A DNA stretch of 64,000 bases from an uncultured Bacillaceae bacterium (GTDB lineage: Bacteria > Bacillota > Bacilli > Bacillales > Bacillaceae_L), in NCBI GenBank assembly GCA_947497585.1, contig CANMHG010000001.1, forward strand, positions 372,001 through 436,000, given 5' to 3'. Below, piece by piece: positions 36,880-46,761 of this stretch. The notes beneath the pieces were generated by a model. That model saw only the letters and a program-made list of their open reading frames with translations. It did no database searches and was not told where the DNA came from. Numbering within the stretch: position 1 is the first letter of the stretch; each line of letters starts with the position of its first letter. Made by a program: the position numbers and the translations under genes.

Positions 36880-36960
36880 ATGAAATTTTATACGATTAAG
36901 CTACCAAGGTTTCTAGGGGGCATCGTTCGCGCAATGCTAGGATCGATAAAAAAAGGATAA
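36880..36960 (+). CDS. spoVM: SpoVM, stage V sporulation membrane-curvature peptide
   Basis: 26-codon gene, too short for ordinary gene callers. The peptide begins MKFYTIKLPRFLGGIVRAML and ends GSIKKG, almost the same as B. subtilis SpoVM, which marks the forespore surface by sensing curvature and recruits SpoIVA for coat assembly. The amphipathic helix and the Pro-9 kink are preserved; changes from the B. subtilis peptide are a K-to-R change at residue 10 and an altered C-terminal tail. The GAGGAGGG site is at 36867-36874. It is in the expected place upstream of convergent rpmB and shows that the organism is a spore former. Confidence 0.95.
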   Translation: MKFYTIKLPRFLGGIVRAMLGSIKKG

Positions 36961-36963
36961 ATA

Positions 36964-37020
36964 AAAAAGCACCGGTATAGGTGCTTTCTTCTCGAGGACA
37001 GTGTTTATTGTCCTCATTTT
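36964..37020. terminator. Pair of convergent hairpins between spoVM and rpmB
   Basis: AAAGCACC/GGTGCTTT (36966-36973 / 36980-36987) and GAGGACA/TGTCCTC (36994-37000 / 37009-37015). The first has an A run before and T residues after, so it can act in both directions; the second is followed by T residues on the + strand. Confidence 0.75.
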
Positions 37021-37038
37021 ATTTGCATTTTTTCTTAA

Positions 37039-37227
37039 TTATACGCGCTCAACTTTACCAGATTTAAGTGCTCTAGCTGAAACGTATACACGTTTAGGTT
37101 TGCCATCTACTAAAATACGTACTTTTTGAAGGTTTGCACCCCATGTACGTTTTGAAGCGTTCATTGCATGAGAACGTGCATTACCAGAACGAGTTTTCTT
37201 ACCCGTAACTACACATTTGCGTGCCAT
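37039..37227 (-). CDS. rpmB: 50S ribosomal protein L28
   Basis: 62-residue L28 beginning [16 protein letters not shown] and ending LKSGKVERV. It lacks the four-cysteine zinc pattern of C+ L28 paralogues (only C5 is present), so this is the zinc-independent form. The start is taken at 37227 because GGAGGGAAA lies just upstream on the - strand; a longer frame to 37272 crosses that site. Convergent with spoVM, divergent from yloU. Confidence 0.96.
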   Translation of the reverse strand: MARKCVVTGKKTRSGNARSHAMNASKRTWGANLQKVRILVDGKPKRVYVSARALKSGKVERV

Positions 37228-37347
37228 ATAAATTTCCCTCCTTACCACCAAAAAACTAACCGTTATAAGCAACTAGTCATGAAAATACTTTATTAATTTA
37301 TCACAAGTACACCTAGAATGCAATACATAGGTTTCAAGAAAATAACC

Positions 37348-37378
37348 TTGACATATAAAATTATGTTTTCTGTATAAT
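37348..37378 (+). promoter_or_regulatory. Probable sigma-A promoter for yloU-fakA
   Basis: TTGACA (37348-37353) and TATAAT (37373-37378), both perfect but with a 19-base spacer. It lies 106 bases before the yloU start. Confidence 0.65.
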
Positions 37379-37483
37379 AATAAACATAAGGAAACAATAA
37401 AATTATACAATTGCTTTCAAAATATCCTTTCTTATAGTAAAATGGCTTTAGCCAAGATGAACAATTCCAAAGGGGGAACTGAC

Positions 37484-37846
37484 ATGTCGATCGAATTAAA
37501 AACGAAATTCGGACAAATTGATATATCGAATGAAGTGATCGCTACGATTGCTGGTGGAGCTGCTGTTGATTGTTACGGAATCGTTGGTATGGCATCAAAG
37601 AATCAAATCCGAGACGGAATTTCAGAAATACTTAGAAAAGAGAATTTCACACGTGGAGTTCTTATTCGTCAAGAAAATGAAGAAGTACATATTGATATGT
37701 ATATAATCGTAAGCTATGGTACAAAGATTTCTGAAGTGGCTCATAATGTTCAAACAAAGGTTAAGTACACACTTGATCAAACCGTTGGACTTGCTGTTGA
37801 TTCAGTAAATATTTTCGTACAAGGAGTTCGTGTAACGAACCCGTAA
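37484..37846 (+). CDS. yloU: Asp23/Gls24-family protein YloU
   Basis: 120-residue Asp23/Gls24 (DUF322) protein. The domain fills the protein: EVIATIAGGAAVDCYGIVGMA near the N terminus, central HIDMYIIVSYG and VDSVNIFVQGV at the end. Such proteins are small cytosolic or membrane-associated factors; the gene is nearly always next to fakA, suggesting a link with fatty-acid uptake, but the role is not established. ATG 37484 has AGGGGG at 37471-37476; the longer frame from 37442 is rejected. Confidence 0.9.
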   Translation: MSIELKTKFGQIDISNEVIATIAGGAAVDCYGIVGMASKNQIRDGISEILRKENFTRGVLIRQENEEVHIDMYIIVSYGTKISEVAHNVQTKVKYTLDQTVGLAVDSVNIFVQGVRVTNP

Positions 37847-37862
37847 AGAGGAGGAAAAGTTT

Positions 37863-39539
37863 GTGTCGATTACAAAGTTAGACGGAAAACGTTTTGCAGA
37901 AATGATATTGGCTGGTGCTAGCCATTTATCAAATAACGCAAAAATGGTTGATGCCTTAAACGTTTTTCCAGTACCAGATGGTGACACCGGTACTAATATG
38001 AATTTGTCTATGACATCTGGTGCAAAAGAAGTGAAAAGCAATGTTTCAGATCATATTGGAAAAGTAGGGATTGCGCTTTCTAAAGGATTACTTATGGGTG
38101 CAAGAGGAAATTCCGGTGTAATACTTTCCCAAATTTTTAGAGGCTTTTCTAAGTCTATTGAAAAGCTAGATAGCATTAGCTCTGTTGAATTTGCTAATGC
38201 AATGGAAGCTGGTGTTGAAACAGCGTATAAAGCAGTTATGAAACCTGTAGAAGGTACAATCTTAACTGTTGCAAAAGATTCTGCAAAACGTGCTGTAGCG
38301 GAATCAAAAAAGCAACCTGATATTACGTTGCTAATGGAAACTGTTGTAAAAGAAGCAAAAGCTTCTCTAAACCGAACTCCAGATTTGTTACCTGTCCTAA
38401 AGGAAGTTGGAGTTGTCGATAGTGGTGGGCAAGGTCTTGTTCTTGTATATGAAGGATTCTTAGCTGTCTTAAAAGGTGAGAAGTTACCAGGAGCGCCTAT
38501 GGCTATGCCATCATTAACTGAACTAGTAAGTGCAGAACACCATAAAAGTGTTCATAGTCATATTAATACTGAAGACATTGAGTTCGGCTATTGTACTGAA
38601 TTTATGGTTAAGTTTGAAACAGATAAAAATACTTTTTCAGAAGAAAAATTTAGAAACGATTTAAGTCAGTATGGAGATTCACTACTAGTCATTGCTGATG
38701 AAGAAGTTGTTAAAGTACATATACATGCTGAACACCCTGGTGATGTTTTAACTTATGGCCAGAAATACGGTAGCTTGATTAATATGAAGATCGAGAACAT
38801 GAGAGAGCAGCACAGTAATTTATTATACGAAGAGCAGCAATCTCATGCAACAATGGCGCCTATAGCTAAAAAAGAAAAACAACCATTTGGTATTGTGACT
38901 GTAGCAATGGGCTCAGGCATATCAGAATTATTTAAAAGTATTGGTGCTCATGCTGTAATTGAAGGTGGGCAAACGATGAATCCTAGTACGGAAGACATCG
39001 TAAAAGCGATAGAAGAGGTTCATGCAGAGAAAATCATTATTTTACCGAATAACAAAAACATAATAATGGCTGCAGAACAAGCTGCACAAGTTGTAGGAGA
39101 TAACGTTGTTGTTGTACCTTCTAAGACGGTTCCGCAAGGTATGGCTGCTTTGTTAGCATTTAACCCAGGAGTCGACTTATCATCAAACCGTGATGCTATG
39201 ACTGAATCGTTAGGAACTGTAAAAACTGGACAATTAACATTTGCTGTTCGCGATACAAACATCGATGGATTAGACATCGCTAAAGATGATTTCATGGGTA
39301 TTTCTGACGGCAAAATTGTCACTACGAATAAAGATAAGATCAAAGCAACAACTGACTTGTTAGCAGAGATGGTTTCCACTGATACTGATGAAATCTTAAC
39401 TTTAATATATGGTGAGGATGCGTCAGAGGAAGATGTAAACACAATTGTTTCTTACATTGAGGCAAATTATGAAGATTTAGAAGTAGAAGTACACAATGGT
39501 AACCAGCCATTGTATACATTTATTATCTCAATAGAGTAA
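37863..39539 (+). CDS. fakA: Fatty-acid kinase catalytic subunit FakA (YloV, Dak2 family)
   Basis: ATP-binding kinase that phosphorylates FakB-bound exogenous fatty acids for use by PlsX/PlsY. 558 residues: DhaL-type nucleotide domain (about 1-205) with DGDTGTNM (metal ligands) and MGARGNSGVILSQ, a middle domain with EFGYCTEFMVK, and a C-terminal DegV-like domain with NNKNIIMAAEQAA. It starts with GTG 37863 behind AGAGGAGG. No fakB is nearby. The plsX gene about 4.5 kb downstream is its metabolic partner. Confidence 0.93.
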   Translation: MSITKLDGKRFAEMILAGASHLSNNAKMVDALNVFPVPDGDTGTNMNLSMTSGAKEVKSNVSDHIGKVGIALSKGLLMGARGNSGVILSQIFRGFSKSIEKLDSISSVEFANAMEAGVETAYKAVMKPVEGTILTVAKDSAKRAVAESKKQPDITLLMETVVKEAKASLNRTPDLLPVLKEVGVVDSGGQGLVLVYEGFLAVLKGEKLPGAPMAMPSLTELVSAEHHKSVHSHINTEDIEFGYCTEFMVKFETDKNTFSEEKFRNDLSQYGDSLLVIADEEVVKVHIHAEHPGDVLTYGQKYGSLINMKIENMREQHSNLLYEEQQSHATMAPIAKKEKQPFGIVTVAMGSGISELFKSIGAHAVIEGGQTMNPSTEDIVKAIEEVHAEKIIILPNNKNIIMAAEQAAQVVGDNVVVVPSKTVPQGMAALLAFNPGVDLSSNRDAMTESLGTVKTGQLTFAVRDTNIDGLDIAKDDFMGISDGKIVTTNKDKIKATTDLLAEMVSTDTDEILTLIYGEDASEEDVNTIVSYIEANYEDLEVEVHNGNQPLYTFIISIE

Positions 39540-39543
39540 ATGA

Positions 39544-39572
39544 AGAAGAAGGGGATTTCCCTTCTTTTTTTA
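39544..39572 (+). terminator. Intrinsic terminator after fakA
   Basis: Arms AAGAAGGG (39546-39553) and CCCTTCTT (39559-39566) followed by T residues. Confidence 0.85.
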
Positions 39573-39684
39573 CTGTCTAAATCCATTAGTTTATGGTAGT
39601 ATATATAACAGTTTCGTACATGATTAATGAACATTCGTGTTTGTTTATAAATAGAATAGTACCATAGGGGAGAGGAGCAATAAT

Positions 39685-40347
39685 ATGAAGTATAGAAGCG
39701 TTTTTGATATTATTGGCCCGGTTATGATTGGACCATCTAGTTCACATACTGCAGGAGCAGCCAGAATTGGCAGAGTAGCAAGGAGTTTATTTGGAAGAGA
39801 GCCTAAATGGGCTACTATTTCTTTTTATGGTTCCTTTGCAAGCACGTATAAAGGGCACGGCACAGATGTAGCAATTATTGGTGGATTGCTAGATTTTGAT
39901 ACATTTGATGAAAGAATCAAAACCTCACTAGATATTGCTGATCAGGCTGGGATGAAAATTACATTTATTGAGGAAGATGCAATAACAGATCACCCAAATA
40001 CGGCAAGAGTATCGATTGGTGATGAGAATGGGGAGCTTGAACTAGTTGGTATTTCAATCGGTGGAGGTAAAATTGAAATTACTGAATTAAATGGTTTTGA
40101 GTTAAAGTTGTCAGGAAATCATCCAGCTATCTTAGTTGTTCATAATGATCGATATGGTGCAATTGCCGGAGTAGCAAATGTACTTGCAAAATATGCAATA
40201 AATATTGGACATATGGAAGTTTCTAGAAAAGAAAAAGGACAACTGGCACTAATGACAATTGAAGTTGACCAAAACATTGATCAGCATGTTATCGATGAGT
40301 TAACGACACTTCCAAACATCTTGAAGGTAACTAAGATTGTTGATTAA
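39685..40347 (+). CDS. sdaAB: L-serine dehydratase, iron-sulfur-dependent, beta subunit
   Basis: Regulatory or structural half of the two-subunit serine deaminase. 220 residues: SDH-beta domain with the signature GPSSSHTAGAARIG (about 17-30), then a C-terminal ACT domain (about 148-220, beginning near ILVVHNDRYGAIAGVANVLA) that probably binds serine. GGGAGAGGAG precedes the ATG. It is followed by sdaAA. Confidence 0.95.
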   Translation: MKYRSVFDIIGPVMIGPSSSHTAGAARIGRVARSLFGREPKWATISFYGSFASTYKGHGTDVAIIGGLLDFDTFDERIKTSLDIADQAGMKITFIEEDAITDHPNTARVSIGDENGELELVGISIGGGKIEITELNGFELKLSGNHPAILVVHNDRYGAIAGVANVLAKYAINIGHMEVSRKEKGQLALMTIEVDQNIDQHVIDELTTLPNILKVTKIVD

Positions 40348-40363
40348 TACTTCTAGGTAGAGC

Positions 40364-40379
40364 TTGGAACCGTTTCCAA
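40364..40379 (-). promoter_or_regulatory. Possible CcpA (cre) operator between sdaAB and sdaAA
   Basis: The - strand reads TTGGAAACGGTTCCAA, matching the cre consensus WTGNAARCGNWWWCAW at all but one position. The site is an almost perfect palindrome, 26 bases before the sdaAA ribosome site region. Binding there would act as a roadblock within the operon. Functional status is inferred. Confidence 0.45.
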
Positions 40380-40404
40380 AGTTGCATGTACAGGGAGGAC
40401 ATAC

Positions 40405-41295
40405 ATGATGTTTAGAAATGTAGCTGAATTAATAGAATTAGCAGAAAGTAAAAATATGAAAATATCAGAAATAATGATAAACCAAGAGGTTGAAGTAACA
40501 GGTAAAAGCCGTGAAGAGATTATGAAGCAGATGCTATTTAATCTTGAAGTAATGGAGAAAGCAGTTGAAGATGGATTGAAAGGGGTAAAATCTCATTCCG
40601 GCTTAACTGGAGGAGACGCTGTTCTTTTACAAAATTACATCGATAAAGGAAATTTCCTAACAGGTAAAACGATTTTAGATGCAGTGAGTAAAGCTGTGGC
40701 AACAAATGAAGTGAACGCTGCAATGGGAACTATATGTGCGACTCCAACTGCAGGGTCTGCTGGGGTTGTTCCAGGGACGTTGTTTGCAGTAAGAGACAAA
40801 TTACATCCTACCAGAGAAGAGATGGTACAATTTCTTTTCACAGCAGGAGCATTCGGTTTTGTTGTGGCTAACAATGCTTCGATTTCAGGTGCTGCAGGAG
40901 GCTGTCAGGCAGAAGTAGGGTCAGCAGCTGGTATGGCTGCAGCAGCAATTGTTGAAATGGCAGGCGGTACACCAAGGCAGTCTGCAGAAGCAATGGCAAT
41001 CACCTTAAAGAACATGTTAGGACTTGTCTGTGATCCTGTTGCTGGGCTTGTTGAGGTTCCTTGTGTTAAGCGAAATGCAATGGGAGCTGCGAATGCGATG
41101 GTTGCTGCTGACATGGCGTTAGCGGGTATTACTAGCCGTATACCATGTGATGAGGTAATTGACGCAATGTATAAAATCGGGCAATCAATGCCTTCAGCTC
41201 TTAGAGAAACTGCACAAGGAGGATTAGCGGCAACACCAACAGGTCGTGCGCTTGAAGCGAAAATCTTTGGTATCCCGTTAAATAAAAGTGAATAA
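40405..41295 (+). CDS. sdaAA: L-serine dehydratase, iron-sulfur-dependent, alpha subunit
   Basis: Catalytic half: serine to pyruvate and ammonia using a [4Fe-4S] cluster. 296 residues (295 if the second ATG at 40408 is used; GGGAGG at 40393-40398 suits either). Cluster cysteines are seen in TICATPTAGSAGVVPG, GAAGGCQAE and GLVCDPVAGLVEVPCVKRN. It overlaps recG by eight bases. Confidence 0.95.
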   Translation: MMFRNVAELIELAESKNMKISEIMINQEVEVTGKSREEIMKQMLFNLEVMEKAVEDGLKGVKSHSGLTGGDAVLLQNYIDKGNFLTGKTILDAVSKAVATNEVNAAMGTICATPTAGSAGVVPGTLFAVRDKLHPTREEMVQFLFTAGAFGFVVANNASISGAAGGCQAEVGSAAGMAAAAIVEMAGGTPRQSAEAMAITLKNMLGLVCDPVAGLVEVPCVKRNAMGAANAMVAADMALAGITSRIPCDEVIDAMYKIGQSMPSALRETAQGGLAATPTGRALEAKIFGIPLNKSE

Positions 41296-43336
41296 TCCAT
41301 TATATGAGCCTATTACAAATATTAAGGGAATAGGTGAAGAAACAGCCAATCATCTATTTGAAATGAATATTTATAAGGTTAAAGATTTATTGGAGTATTT
41401 TCCATACCGATATGAAGATTACCAACTACGTGATTTAGCGGAAGTTAAACATGATGAGCGAGTAACTGTAGAGGGGAAGGTTCATAGCGAACCTTCCTTA
41501 CAGTATTTTGGACGGAAACGTAACCGACTAACCATTCGAGTATTAGTAGGTAGATATTTAATCAAGGCAGTTTGTTTTAATAGACCGTATGTTAAGGAAA
41601 AGCTCGAACTAAATCAGACAATAACAATTACTGGAAAATGGGATCAGCATCGCCAAACAATTACAGTGAGTGAAATCTCTTTTACACCATACTCAGTAGA
41701 TAAAGAAATTGAACCAGTATACTCTGTAAAAGGGAAAGTGACAGTTAAAGGGATGAGAAGGTTTATCTCTCTTGCGTTTAATCAATATATTGAATTCATA
41801 GAAGAGAATATCCCAAACTCTTTACTTAATAAGTATAAGCTTTTACCAAAAGGCATGGCTTTACAAGTTATGCACTCCCCTAAGTGTCATGAGGATTTAA
41901 AACAAGCTAGACGCCGTTTTGTCTATGAAGAATTCTTATTGTTTCAGTTGAGAATGCAAGCTTTACGTAAAGTTGAACGTGAGCATTCACAAGGGATACA
42001 GCAAAAATTCTCTAGAACTTCGTTAGAATCATTTATTAGCGCATTACCATTTCCTCTTACGAATGCTCAAGTTAGAGTTGTAGATGAAATAATTGGTGAT
42101 TTAGAAAAGCCATATCGTATGAATCGCCTATTACAAGGTGACGTAGGTTCAGGTAAAACGGTTGTTTCTGCTATTGCCCTTTATTCAACAATTTTAGCAG
42201 GTTATCAAGGTGCGTTAATGGTCCCAACTGAAATTTTAGCTGAGCAACATATGACCTCTTTACAGGAATTATTCTCCCCCTATGATGTTAAAGTAGAACT
42301 CCTAACTAGTTCTGTCAAAGGAAAACGAAGGAGAGAATTACTCGGAAGCTTAGAAGCCGGGGAGATAGATATACTTGTCGGAACACATGCTTTAATTCAG
42401 GACGAAGTTAATTTTAATAGACTTGGTCTTGTGATTACAGACGAGCAGCACCGCTTTGGAGTAGAGCAAAGAAGAGTTCTGAGAGAAAAAGGAGAGAACC
42501 CTGATGTCTTGTTTATGACCGCAACGCCCATTCCAAGAACGTTAGCAATCACTGTTTTTGGAGAAATGGATGTCTCAGTTATTGATGAAATGCCTGCTGG
42601 TCGAAAGGTAATTGAAACATATTGGGCAAAGCACGATATGCTTGAAAGAATATTAGCTTTTATTGAAAAAGAGTTAACCAAAGGAAGACAAGCTTATGTT
42701 ATTTGCCCGTTGATTGAAGAATCGGATAAATTGGATGTACAAAATGCTATTGATGTTCACAGCACTCTTACTTATCACTTTCATAACCGATTTAAAGTAG
42801 GGCTTATGCATGGTCGTTTATCGTCAGATGAAAAGGACTCGGTAATGAAGCAATTTAGCCAAAATGAGGTCCAATTACTTGTCTCAACTACGGTGGTTGA
42901 AGTTGGAGTAAACGTTCCTAATGCCACAATTATGGTGATCTATGATGCAGAGCGATTCGGCTTGTCACAGTTACACCAATTAAGAGGTAGGGTTGGTCGT
43001 GGAAGTGAGCAATCGTATTGTATCTTGCTAGCAGACCCTAAATCGGAAGTTGGTAAGGAAAGAATGAGAATTATGTCAGAAACAAACGATGGCTTTGTCT
43101 TATCTGAAAAAGATTTAGAGTTACGTGGTCCTGGCGATTTCTTTGGGAAAAAGCAAAGTGGAATGCCGGAGTTTAAAGTTGCAGATATGGTTCACGATTA
43201 TCGTGCACTTGAGGTTGCAAGAGACGATGCGACTAGGTTAATCCAATCTAAAGCTTTTTGGAAGGATGAACAATATGAGTTGTTAAGAAAAGACTTAGAA
43301 CTGTCCGGTGTTTTAGATGGAGATAAACTAGATTAA
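41288..43336 (+). CDS. recG: ATP-dependent DNA helicase RecG
   Basis: Branch-migration helicase that regresses stalled forks and processes Holliday junctions. 682 residues: N-terminal wedge/OB domain (about 1-160), SF2 helicase with Walker A GDVGSGKT, DEQH box in ITDEQHRFG, TATPIPRT motif III, and the C-terminal lobe with QLRGRVGRG. GTG start 41288 lies inside the end of sdaAA. A hairpin after the gene overlaps the fapR promoter. Confidence 0.97.
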   Translation: MNNPLYEPITNIKGIGEETANHLFEMNIYKVKDLLEYFPYRYEDYQLRDLAEVKHDERVTVEGKVHSEPSLQYFGRKRNRLTIRVLVGRYLIKAVCFNRPYVKEKLELNQTITITGKWDQHRQTITVSEISFTPYSVDKEIEPVYSVKGKVTVKGMRRFISLAFNQYIEFIEENIPNSLLNKYKLLPKGMALQVMHSPKCHEDLKQARRRFVYEEFLLFQLRMQALRKVEREHSQGIQQKFSRTSLESFISALPFPLTNAQVRVVDEIIGDLEKPYRMNRLLQGDVGSGKTVVSAIALYSTILAGYQGALMVPTEILAEQHMTSLQELFSPYDVKVELLTSSVKGKRRRELLGSLEAGEIDILVGTHALIQDEVNFNRLGLVITDEQHRFGVEQRRVLREKGENPDVLFMTATPIPRTLAITVFGEMDVSVIDEMPAGRKVIETYWAKHDMLERILAFIEKELTKGRQAYVICPLIEESDKLDVQNAIDVHSTLTYHFHNRFKVGLMHGRLSSDEKDSVMKQFSQNEVQLLVSTTVVEVGVNVPNATIMVIYDAERFGLSQLHQLRGRVGRGSEQSYCILLADPKSEVGKERMRIMSETNDGFVLSEKDLELRGPGDFFGKKQSGMPEFKVADMVHDYRALEVARDDATRLIQSKAFWKDEQYELLRKDLELSGVLDGDKLD

Positions 43337-43350
43337 TACCATTTTTAAGT

Positions 43351-43392
43351 AAACGTAGAACGTAAGGAATTTCTTGCTTTCTACGTTTTTTA
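43351..43392 (+). terminator. Intrinsic terminator after recG, overlapping the fapR promoter
   Basis: AAACGTAGAA (43351-43360) and TTCTACGTTT (43379-43388) followed by T residues. The 3' arm touches the -35 element of fapR. Confidence 0.75.
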
Positions 43393-43402
43393 ACTATATA
43401 CT
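43374..43402 (+). promoter_or_regulatory. Probable sigma-A promoter of fapR-plsX-fabD-fabG
   Basis: TTGCTT (43374-43379), a 17-base spacer and TATACT (43397-43402), directly followed by the FapR operator. Confidence 0.6.
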
Positions 43403-43405
43403 ACT

Positions 43406-43424
43406 ATTAGTACCTAGTCATAAT
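43406..43424 (+). promoter_or_regulatory. FapR operator
   Basis: ATTAGTACCTAGTCATAAT matches the conserved FapR box core (TTAGTACCTAGTC). Placed just after the -10, where FapR binding would block the start of transcription until malonyl-CoA or malonyl-ACP releases it. Confidence 0.85.
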
Positions 43425-43445
43425 AGTTCGGATGGTGTTTGTTTA

Positions 43446-44021
43446 ATGAGACGAAATAAGAAAGATAGACAAGAGCTTCTTCTCGATACGATAAACGAGA
43501 ATCCTTTTATAACAGACGAGGATCTAGCGGATAAATTTTCAGTAAGTGTTCAAACCATACGGTTAGATCGTCTTGAACTTTCAATTCCAGAACTTCGGGA
43601 GCGCATTAAGCATGTAGCTGAAAAAAATCTTAAAGACGAAGTTCGTTCTCTTCCTCTTGATGAAGTAATAGGAGATATTATAGATATAGAATTAGATCAT
43701 AGCGCAATCTCGATTCTTGAAGTTACTAGTGAGCATGTTTTCAAACGAAATCAGATTGCTCGTGGTCATCATTTATTTGCACAGGCGAATTCATTGGCTG
43801 TAGCAGTAATTAACGATGAGCTAGCTTTAACCGCAAAGGCGAACATTCGCTTTACGAGACAAGTTAAAGTAAATGAAAGGGTAGTAGCAAAAGCTAGAGT
43901 TCAAAAAGTTGAACAAACAAAAGGTAGAACACTAGTAGAAGTCAGTAGCTATGTTGGTAGTGAATTAGTGTTTTCTGGCGAGTTTGAAATGTTCCGTTCA
44001 AACAAATTGGATAAAGGATGA
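43446..44021 (+). CDS. fapR: FapR, malonyl-CoA-responsive repressor of lipid synthesis
   Basis: Global repressor of fatty-acid and phospholipid genes in Bacilli. 191 residues: DeoR-type helix-turn-helix N terminus (about 1-60; [19 protein letters not shown]) and a hot-dog effector domain (about 70-185) that binds malonyl-CoA. The ATG at 43446 is chosen because the longer reading from 43374 would begin upstream of the promoter -10. Autoregulated through the operator above. Confidence 0.95.
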   Translation: MRRNKKDRQELLLDTINENPFITDEDLADKFSVSVQTIRLDRLELSIPELRERIKHVAEKNLKDEVRSLPLDEVIGDIIDIELDHSAISILEVTSEHVFKRNQIARGHHLFAQANSLAVAVINDELALTAKANIRFTRQVKVNERVVAKARVQKVEQTKGRTLVEVSSYVGSELVFSGEFEMFRSNKLDKG

Positions 44022-44027
44022 TCATTT

Positions 44028-45023
44028 ATGAAAATCGTAATAGATGCAATGGGTGGCGACAATGCACCAAAGGAGATTGTAAATGGAGCAGTAAAAGCCA
44101 TCGAGCATTATAAAGACTTACATATTACTTTAGTTGGGAAAGAACCAGAAATACGCAAATACTTAACTAAGGATGAACGTATCTCAATTATACATACAGA
44201 TGAGGTAATTGAGGCAACAGATGAGCCTGTTCGCGCAGTCAGAAGAAAGAAGACAGCCTCAATGGTACTGATGGCTCAAGAGGTGAAAGAAGGACGAGCC
44301 GATGCTTGTATTTCAGCTGGAAATACAGGAGCGTTAATGACAGCTGGGTTGTTCATTGTTGGAAGAATTGAAGGAATTGACCGACCCGCATTAACTCCGA
44401 CTCTTCCAACGATAGGAGGAGAAGGGTTTTTATTCTTGGATGTAGGAGCAAATGTTGATGCAAAGCCAGAACATCTATTACAATACGCCATTATGGGCTC
44501 AATCTATTCAGAGAAGGTCAGAGGAATTACTAATCCTAGAATTGGTTTGTTAAATGTAGGGACTGAAGAAAAAAAAGGAAATGAATTAACAAAAGCTGCA
44601 TTTGATCTTTTAAAAGATTCTGGCGTGAATTTTATTGGGAATGTAGAAGCTAGAGATTTGCTAGAGGGAGTTGCAGATGTTGTTGTAACAGATGGCTTTA
44701 CTGGGAATGTTACGTTGAAGACAATTGAAGGTACAGCACTTTCAATATTTACTATGCTAAAGTCAGCATTAACAAGCAATCTTCAAAGTAAACTTGCTGC
44801 GGCTGTGCTTAAGCCTCAGTTAAAAGTGATAAAAAATCGAATGGATTACTCTGAATATGGTGGAGCAGGTTTATTTGGATTGAACGCACCAGTTATCAAG
44901 GCCCATGGGTCTTCTGATGAAAATGCGCTATTTCATGCTGTTCGTCAAGCAAGAGATATGGTACAAAATGATGTTGCGAATACGATTAGAGAAACACTAT
45001 CGAATATGAAAAAAGATATATAG
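44028..45023 (+). CDS. plsX: Phosphate acyltransferase PlsX
   Basis: Converts acyl-ACP to acyl-phosphate, the donor for PlsY in phosphatidic acid synthesis. 331 residues beginning [13 protein letters not shown], the family's opening signature, with [12 protein letters not shown] and [15 protein letters not shown] mid-protein. Located between fapR and fabD as in B. subtilis. Confidence 0.97.
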   Translation: MKIVIDAMGGDNAPKEIVNGAVKAIEHYKDLHITLVGKEPEIRKYLTKDERISIIHTDEVIEATDEPVRAVRRKKTASMVLMAQEVKEGRADACISAGNTGALMTAGLFIVGRIEGIDRPALTPTLPTIGGEGFLFLDVGANVDAKPEHLLQYAIMGSIYSEKVRGITNPRIGLLNVGTEEKKGNELTKAAFDLLKDSGVNFIGNVEARDLLEGVADVVVTDGFTGNVTLKTIEGTALSIFTMLKSALTSNLQSKLAAAVLKPQLKVIKNRMDYSEYGGAGLFGLNAPVIKAHGSSDENALFHAVRQARDMVQNDVANTIRETLSNMKKDI

Positions 45024-45040
45024 AAGAAGGGGGTAGAGTT

Positions 45041-45994
45041 ATGGGGAAAATTGCATTTATTTTTCCTGGTCAGGGTTCTCAAACCGTAGGAATGGGGAAA
45101 CAACTAGCTGATAAGTATCCTAACGCTGCAAGCATTTTTCAGAGAGCAAACTCAAGACTCGAAATCGATCTAACTTCGTTAATTTTTGAAGGACCTCAAG
45201 AAACGTTAACTTTAACAGCAAACGCTCAGCCTGCATTATTGACAACTAGTATTGCGATATTGGAAAAGTTTAAAGAAGCTAACATCGTTCCAGATTATGT
45301 GGCCGGACATAGTTTAGGTGAATATTCGGCATTGGTTGCAGCAGGTGCACTTTCTTTTGAAGATGCCGTCTATGCTGTTCGTAAACGAGGAGAGCTAATG
45401 GAAGAGGCAGTTCCTGCAGGGGTCGGAACAATGGCAGCGATTCTTGGAATGGATAGTCAAGAATTAAAACAGATAACAGACCAGATTACTGCTGAAGGAA
45501 ATTCTGTTCAATTAGCTAATTTAAATTGCCCAGGTCAAATCGTGATATCTGGAACTGTTGAAGGGGTTTCATTAGCTTCTCAAATGGCTAAGGAGAAAGG
45601 TGCTAAGCGAGTGATTCCGCTTGATGTAAGTGGTCCTTTTCATTCGGCATTAATGGAGCCAGCTGCTAAAAAGTTTTCAGCCGTTTTAGAAGGTCTAGAT
45701 ATTAATAATGCTAGTATACCTGTAATTTCTAACGTAACGGCTAGACCGATTACAGATGCTGATGAAGTAAAAGTCAAGCTTATTGAGCAACTCTATTCCC
45801 CAGTTTTATGGGAGAATTCTGTTGAAACACTAGTTGAGCTTGGTGTAGATACATTTATTGAAATTGGTCCAGGAAAAGTTCTATCTGGATTAGTTAAAAA
45901 AGTAAATCGTAAACTGACTACTTATTCCATAAATGATGAGGAATCATTGGTATCAACGATTGAATCAATTAAGGGGGAAACTCAAAATGATTAA
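45041..45994 (+). CDS. fabD: Malonyl-CoA:ACP transacylase
   Basis: Loads malonyl groups on ACP. 317 residues: [12 protein letters not shown] start, nucleophile serine in [15 protein letters not shown] (about S90), and the catalytic histidine in GPFHSALM. It overlaps fabG by eight bases. Confidence 0.97.
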   Translation: MGKIAFIFPGQGSQTVGMGKQLADKYPNAASIFQRANSRLEIDLTSLIFEGPQETLTLTANAQPALLTTSIAILEKFKEANIVPDYVAGHSLGEYSALVAAGALSFEDAVYAVRKRGELMEEAVPAGVGTMAAILGMDSQELKQITDQITAEGNSVQLANLNCPGQIVISGTVEGVSLASQMAKEKGAKRVIPLDVSGPFHSALMEPAAKKFSAVLEGLDINNASIPVISNVTARPITDADEVKVKLIEQLYSPVLWENSVETLVELGVDTFIEIGPGKVLSGLVKKVNRKLTTYSINDEESLVSTIESIKGETQND

Positions 45995-46727
45995 TGGTAA
46001 GGTTGCGTTAGTTACTGGAGCCTCTAGAGGAATAGGCCATGCAATTGCAGTGGAATTAGCAAAGCAAGGTGCAAACGTTGCTGTCAATTACTCTGGCAGT
46101 GAAGCAAAAGCTAACGAAGTTGTAGATGAAATTAAGGCATTAGGTAGAGAAGCAATTGCTATCCAATCAAATGTTGGAGATAGTGATTCTGTTCAAAATA
46201 TGGTAAAAGAAGTGATTTCCACATTTGGAACAGTTGATATTTTAGTAAACAATGCTGGAATTACTAGAGATAACCTCCTTATGAGAATGAAAGAAGATGA
46301 GTGGGATGATGTAATTAACATTAACCTAAAAGGCGTCTTCAATTGCACTAAGGCTGTAACAAGACAAATGATGAAGCAACGTTCAGGCAGAATTATAAAC
46401 ATTGCATCAATTGTTGGTGTGAGTGGTAATCCAGGTCAGGCAAATTATGTTGCAGCAAAAGCTGGTGTCATTGGGCTAACTAAAACAGCGGCAAAAGAAC
46501 TTGCTTCTAGAAATATTAACGTAAATGCAATTGCACCAGGATTTATAACAACAGATATGACTGACAAATTACCTGAAGAGGTAAAAGCAGAAATGCTAAA
46601 ACAAATTCCGCTAGCTAAATTTGGAGAGCCAAGGGATATTGCAAATGTCGTGCTGTTCCTTGCTTCTGAGCAAAGTAATTACATGACTGGACAAACCCTT
46701 CATGTTGACGGTGGAATGGTCATGTAA
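45987..46727 (+). CDS. fabG: 3-oxoacyl-ACP reductase
   Basis: NADPH-dependent ketoreductase of fatty-acid elongation; short-chain dehydrogenase fold. 246 residues: [11 protein letters not shown] cofactor loop (about 10-20), [14 protein letters not shown], and the Ser-Tyr-Lys triad with YVAAKAG (about 150). ATG 45987 follows AGGGGGAA; upstream in-frame codons to 45933 lie deep in fabD and are rejected. Confidence 0.97.
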   Translation: MINGKVALVTGASRGIGHAIAVELAKQGANVAVNYSGSEAKANEVVDEIKALGREAIAIQSNVGDSDSVQNMVKEVISTFGTVDILVNNAGITRDNLLMRMKEDEWDDVININLKGVFNCTKAVTRQMMKQRSGRIINIASIVGVSGNPGQANYVAAKAGVIGLTKTAAKELASRNINVNAIAPGFITTDMTDKLPEEVKAEMLKQIPLAKFGEPRDIANVVLFLASEQSNYMTGQTLHVDGGMVM

Positions 46728-46761
46728 TTAAGTACTATTTTTAAAAATTACAAAATATTTC

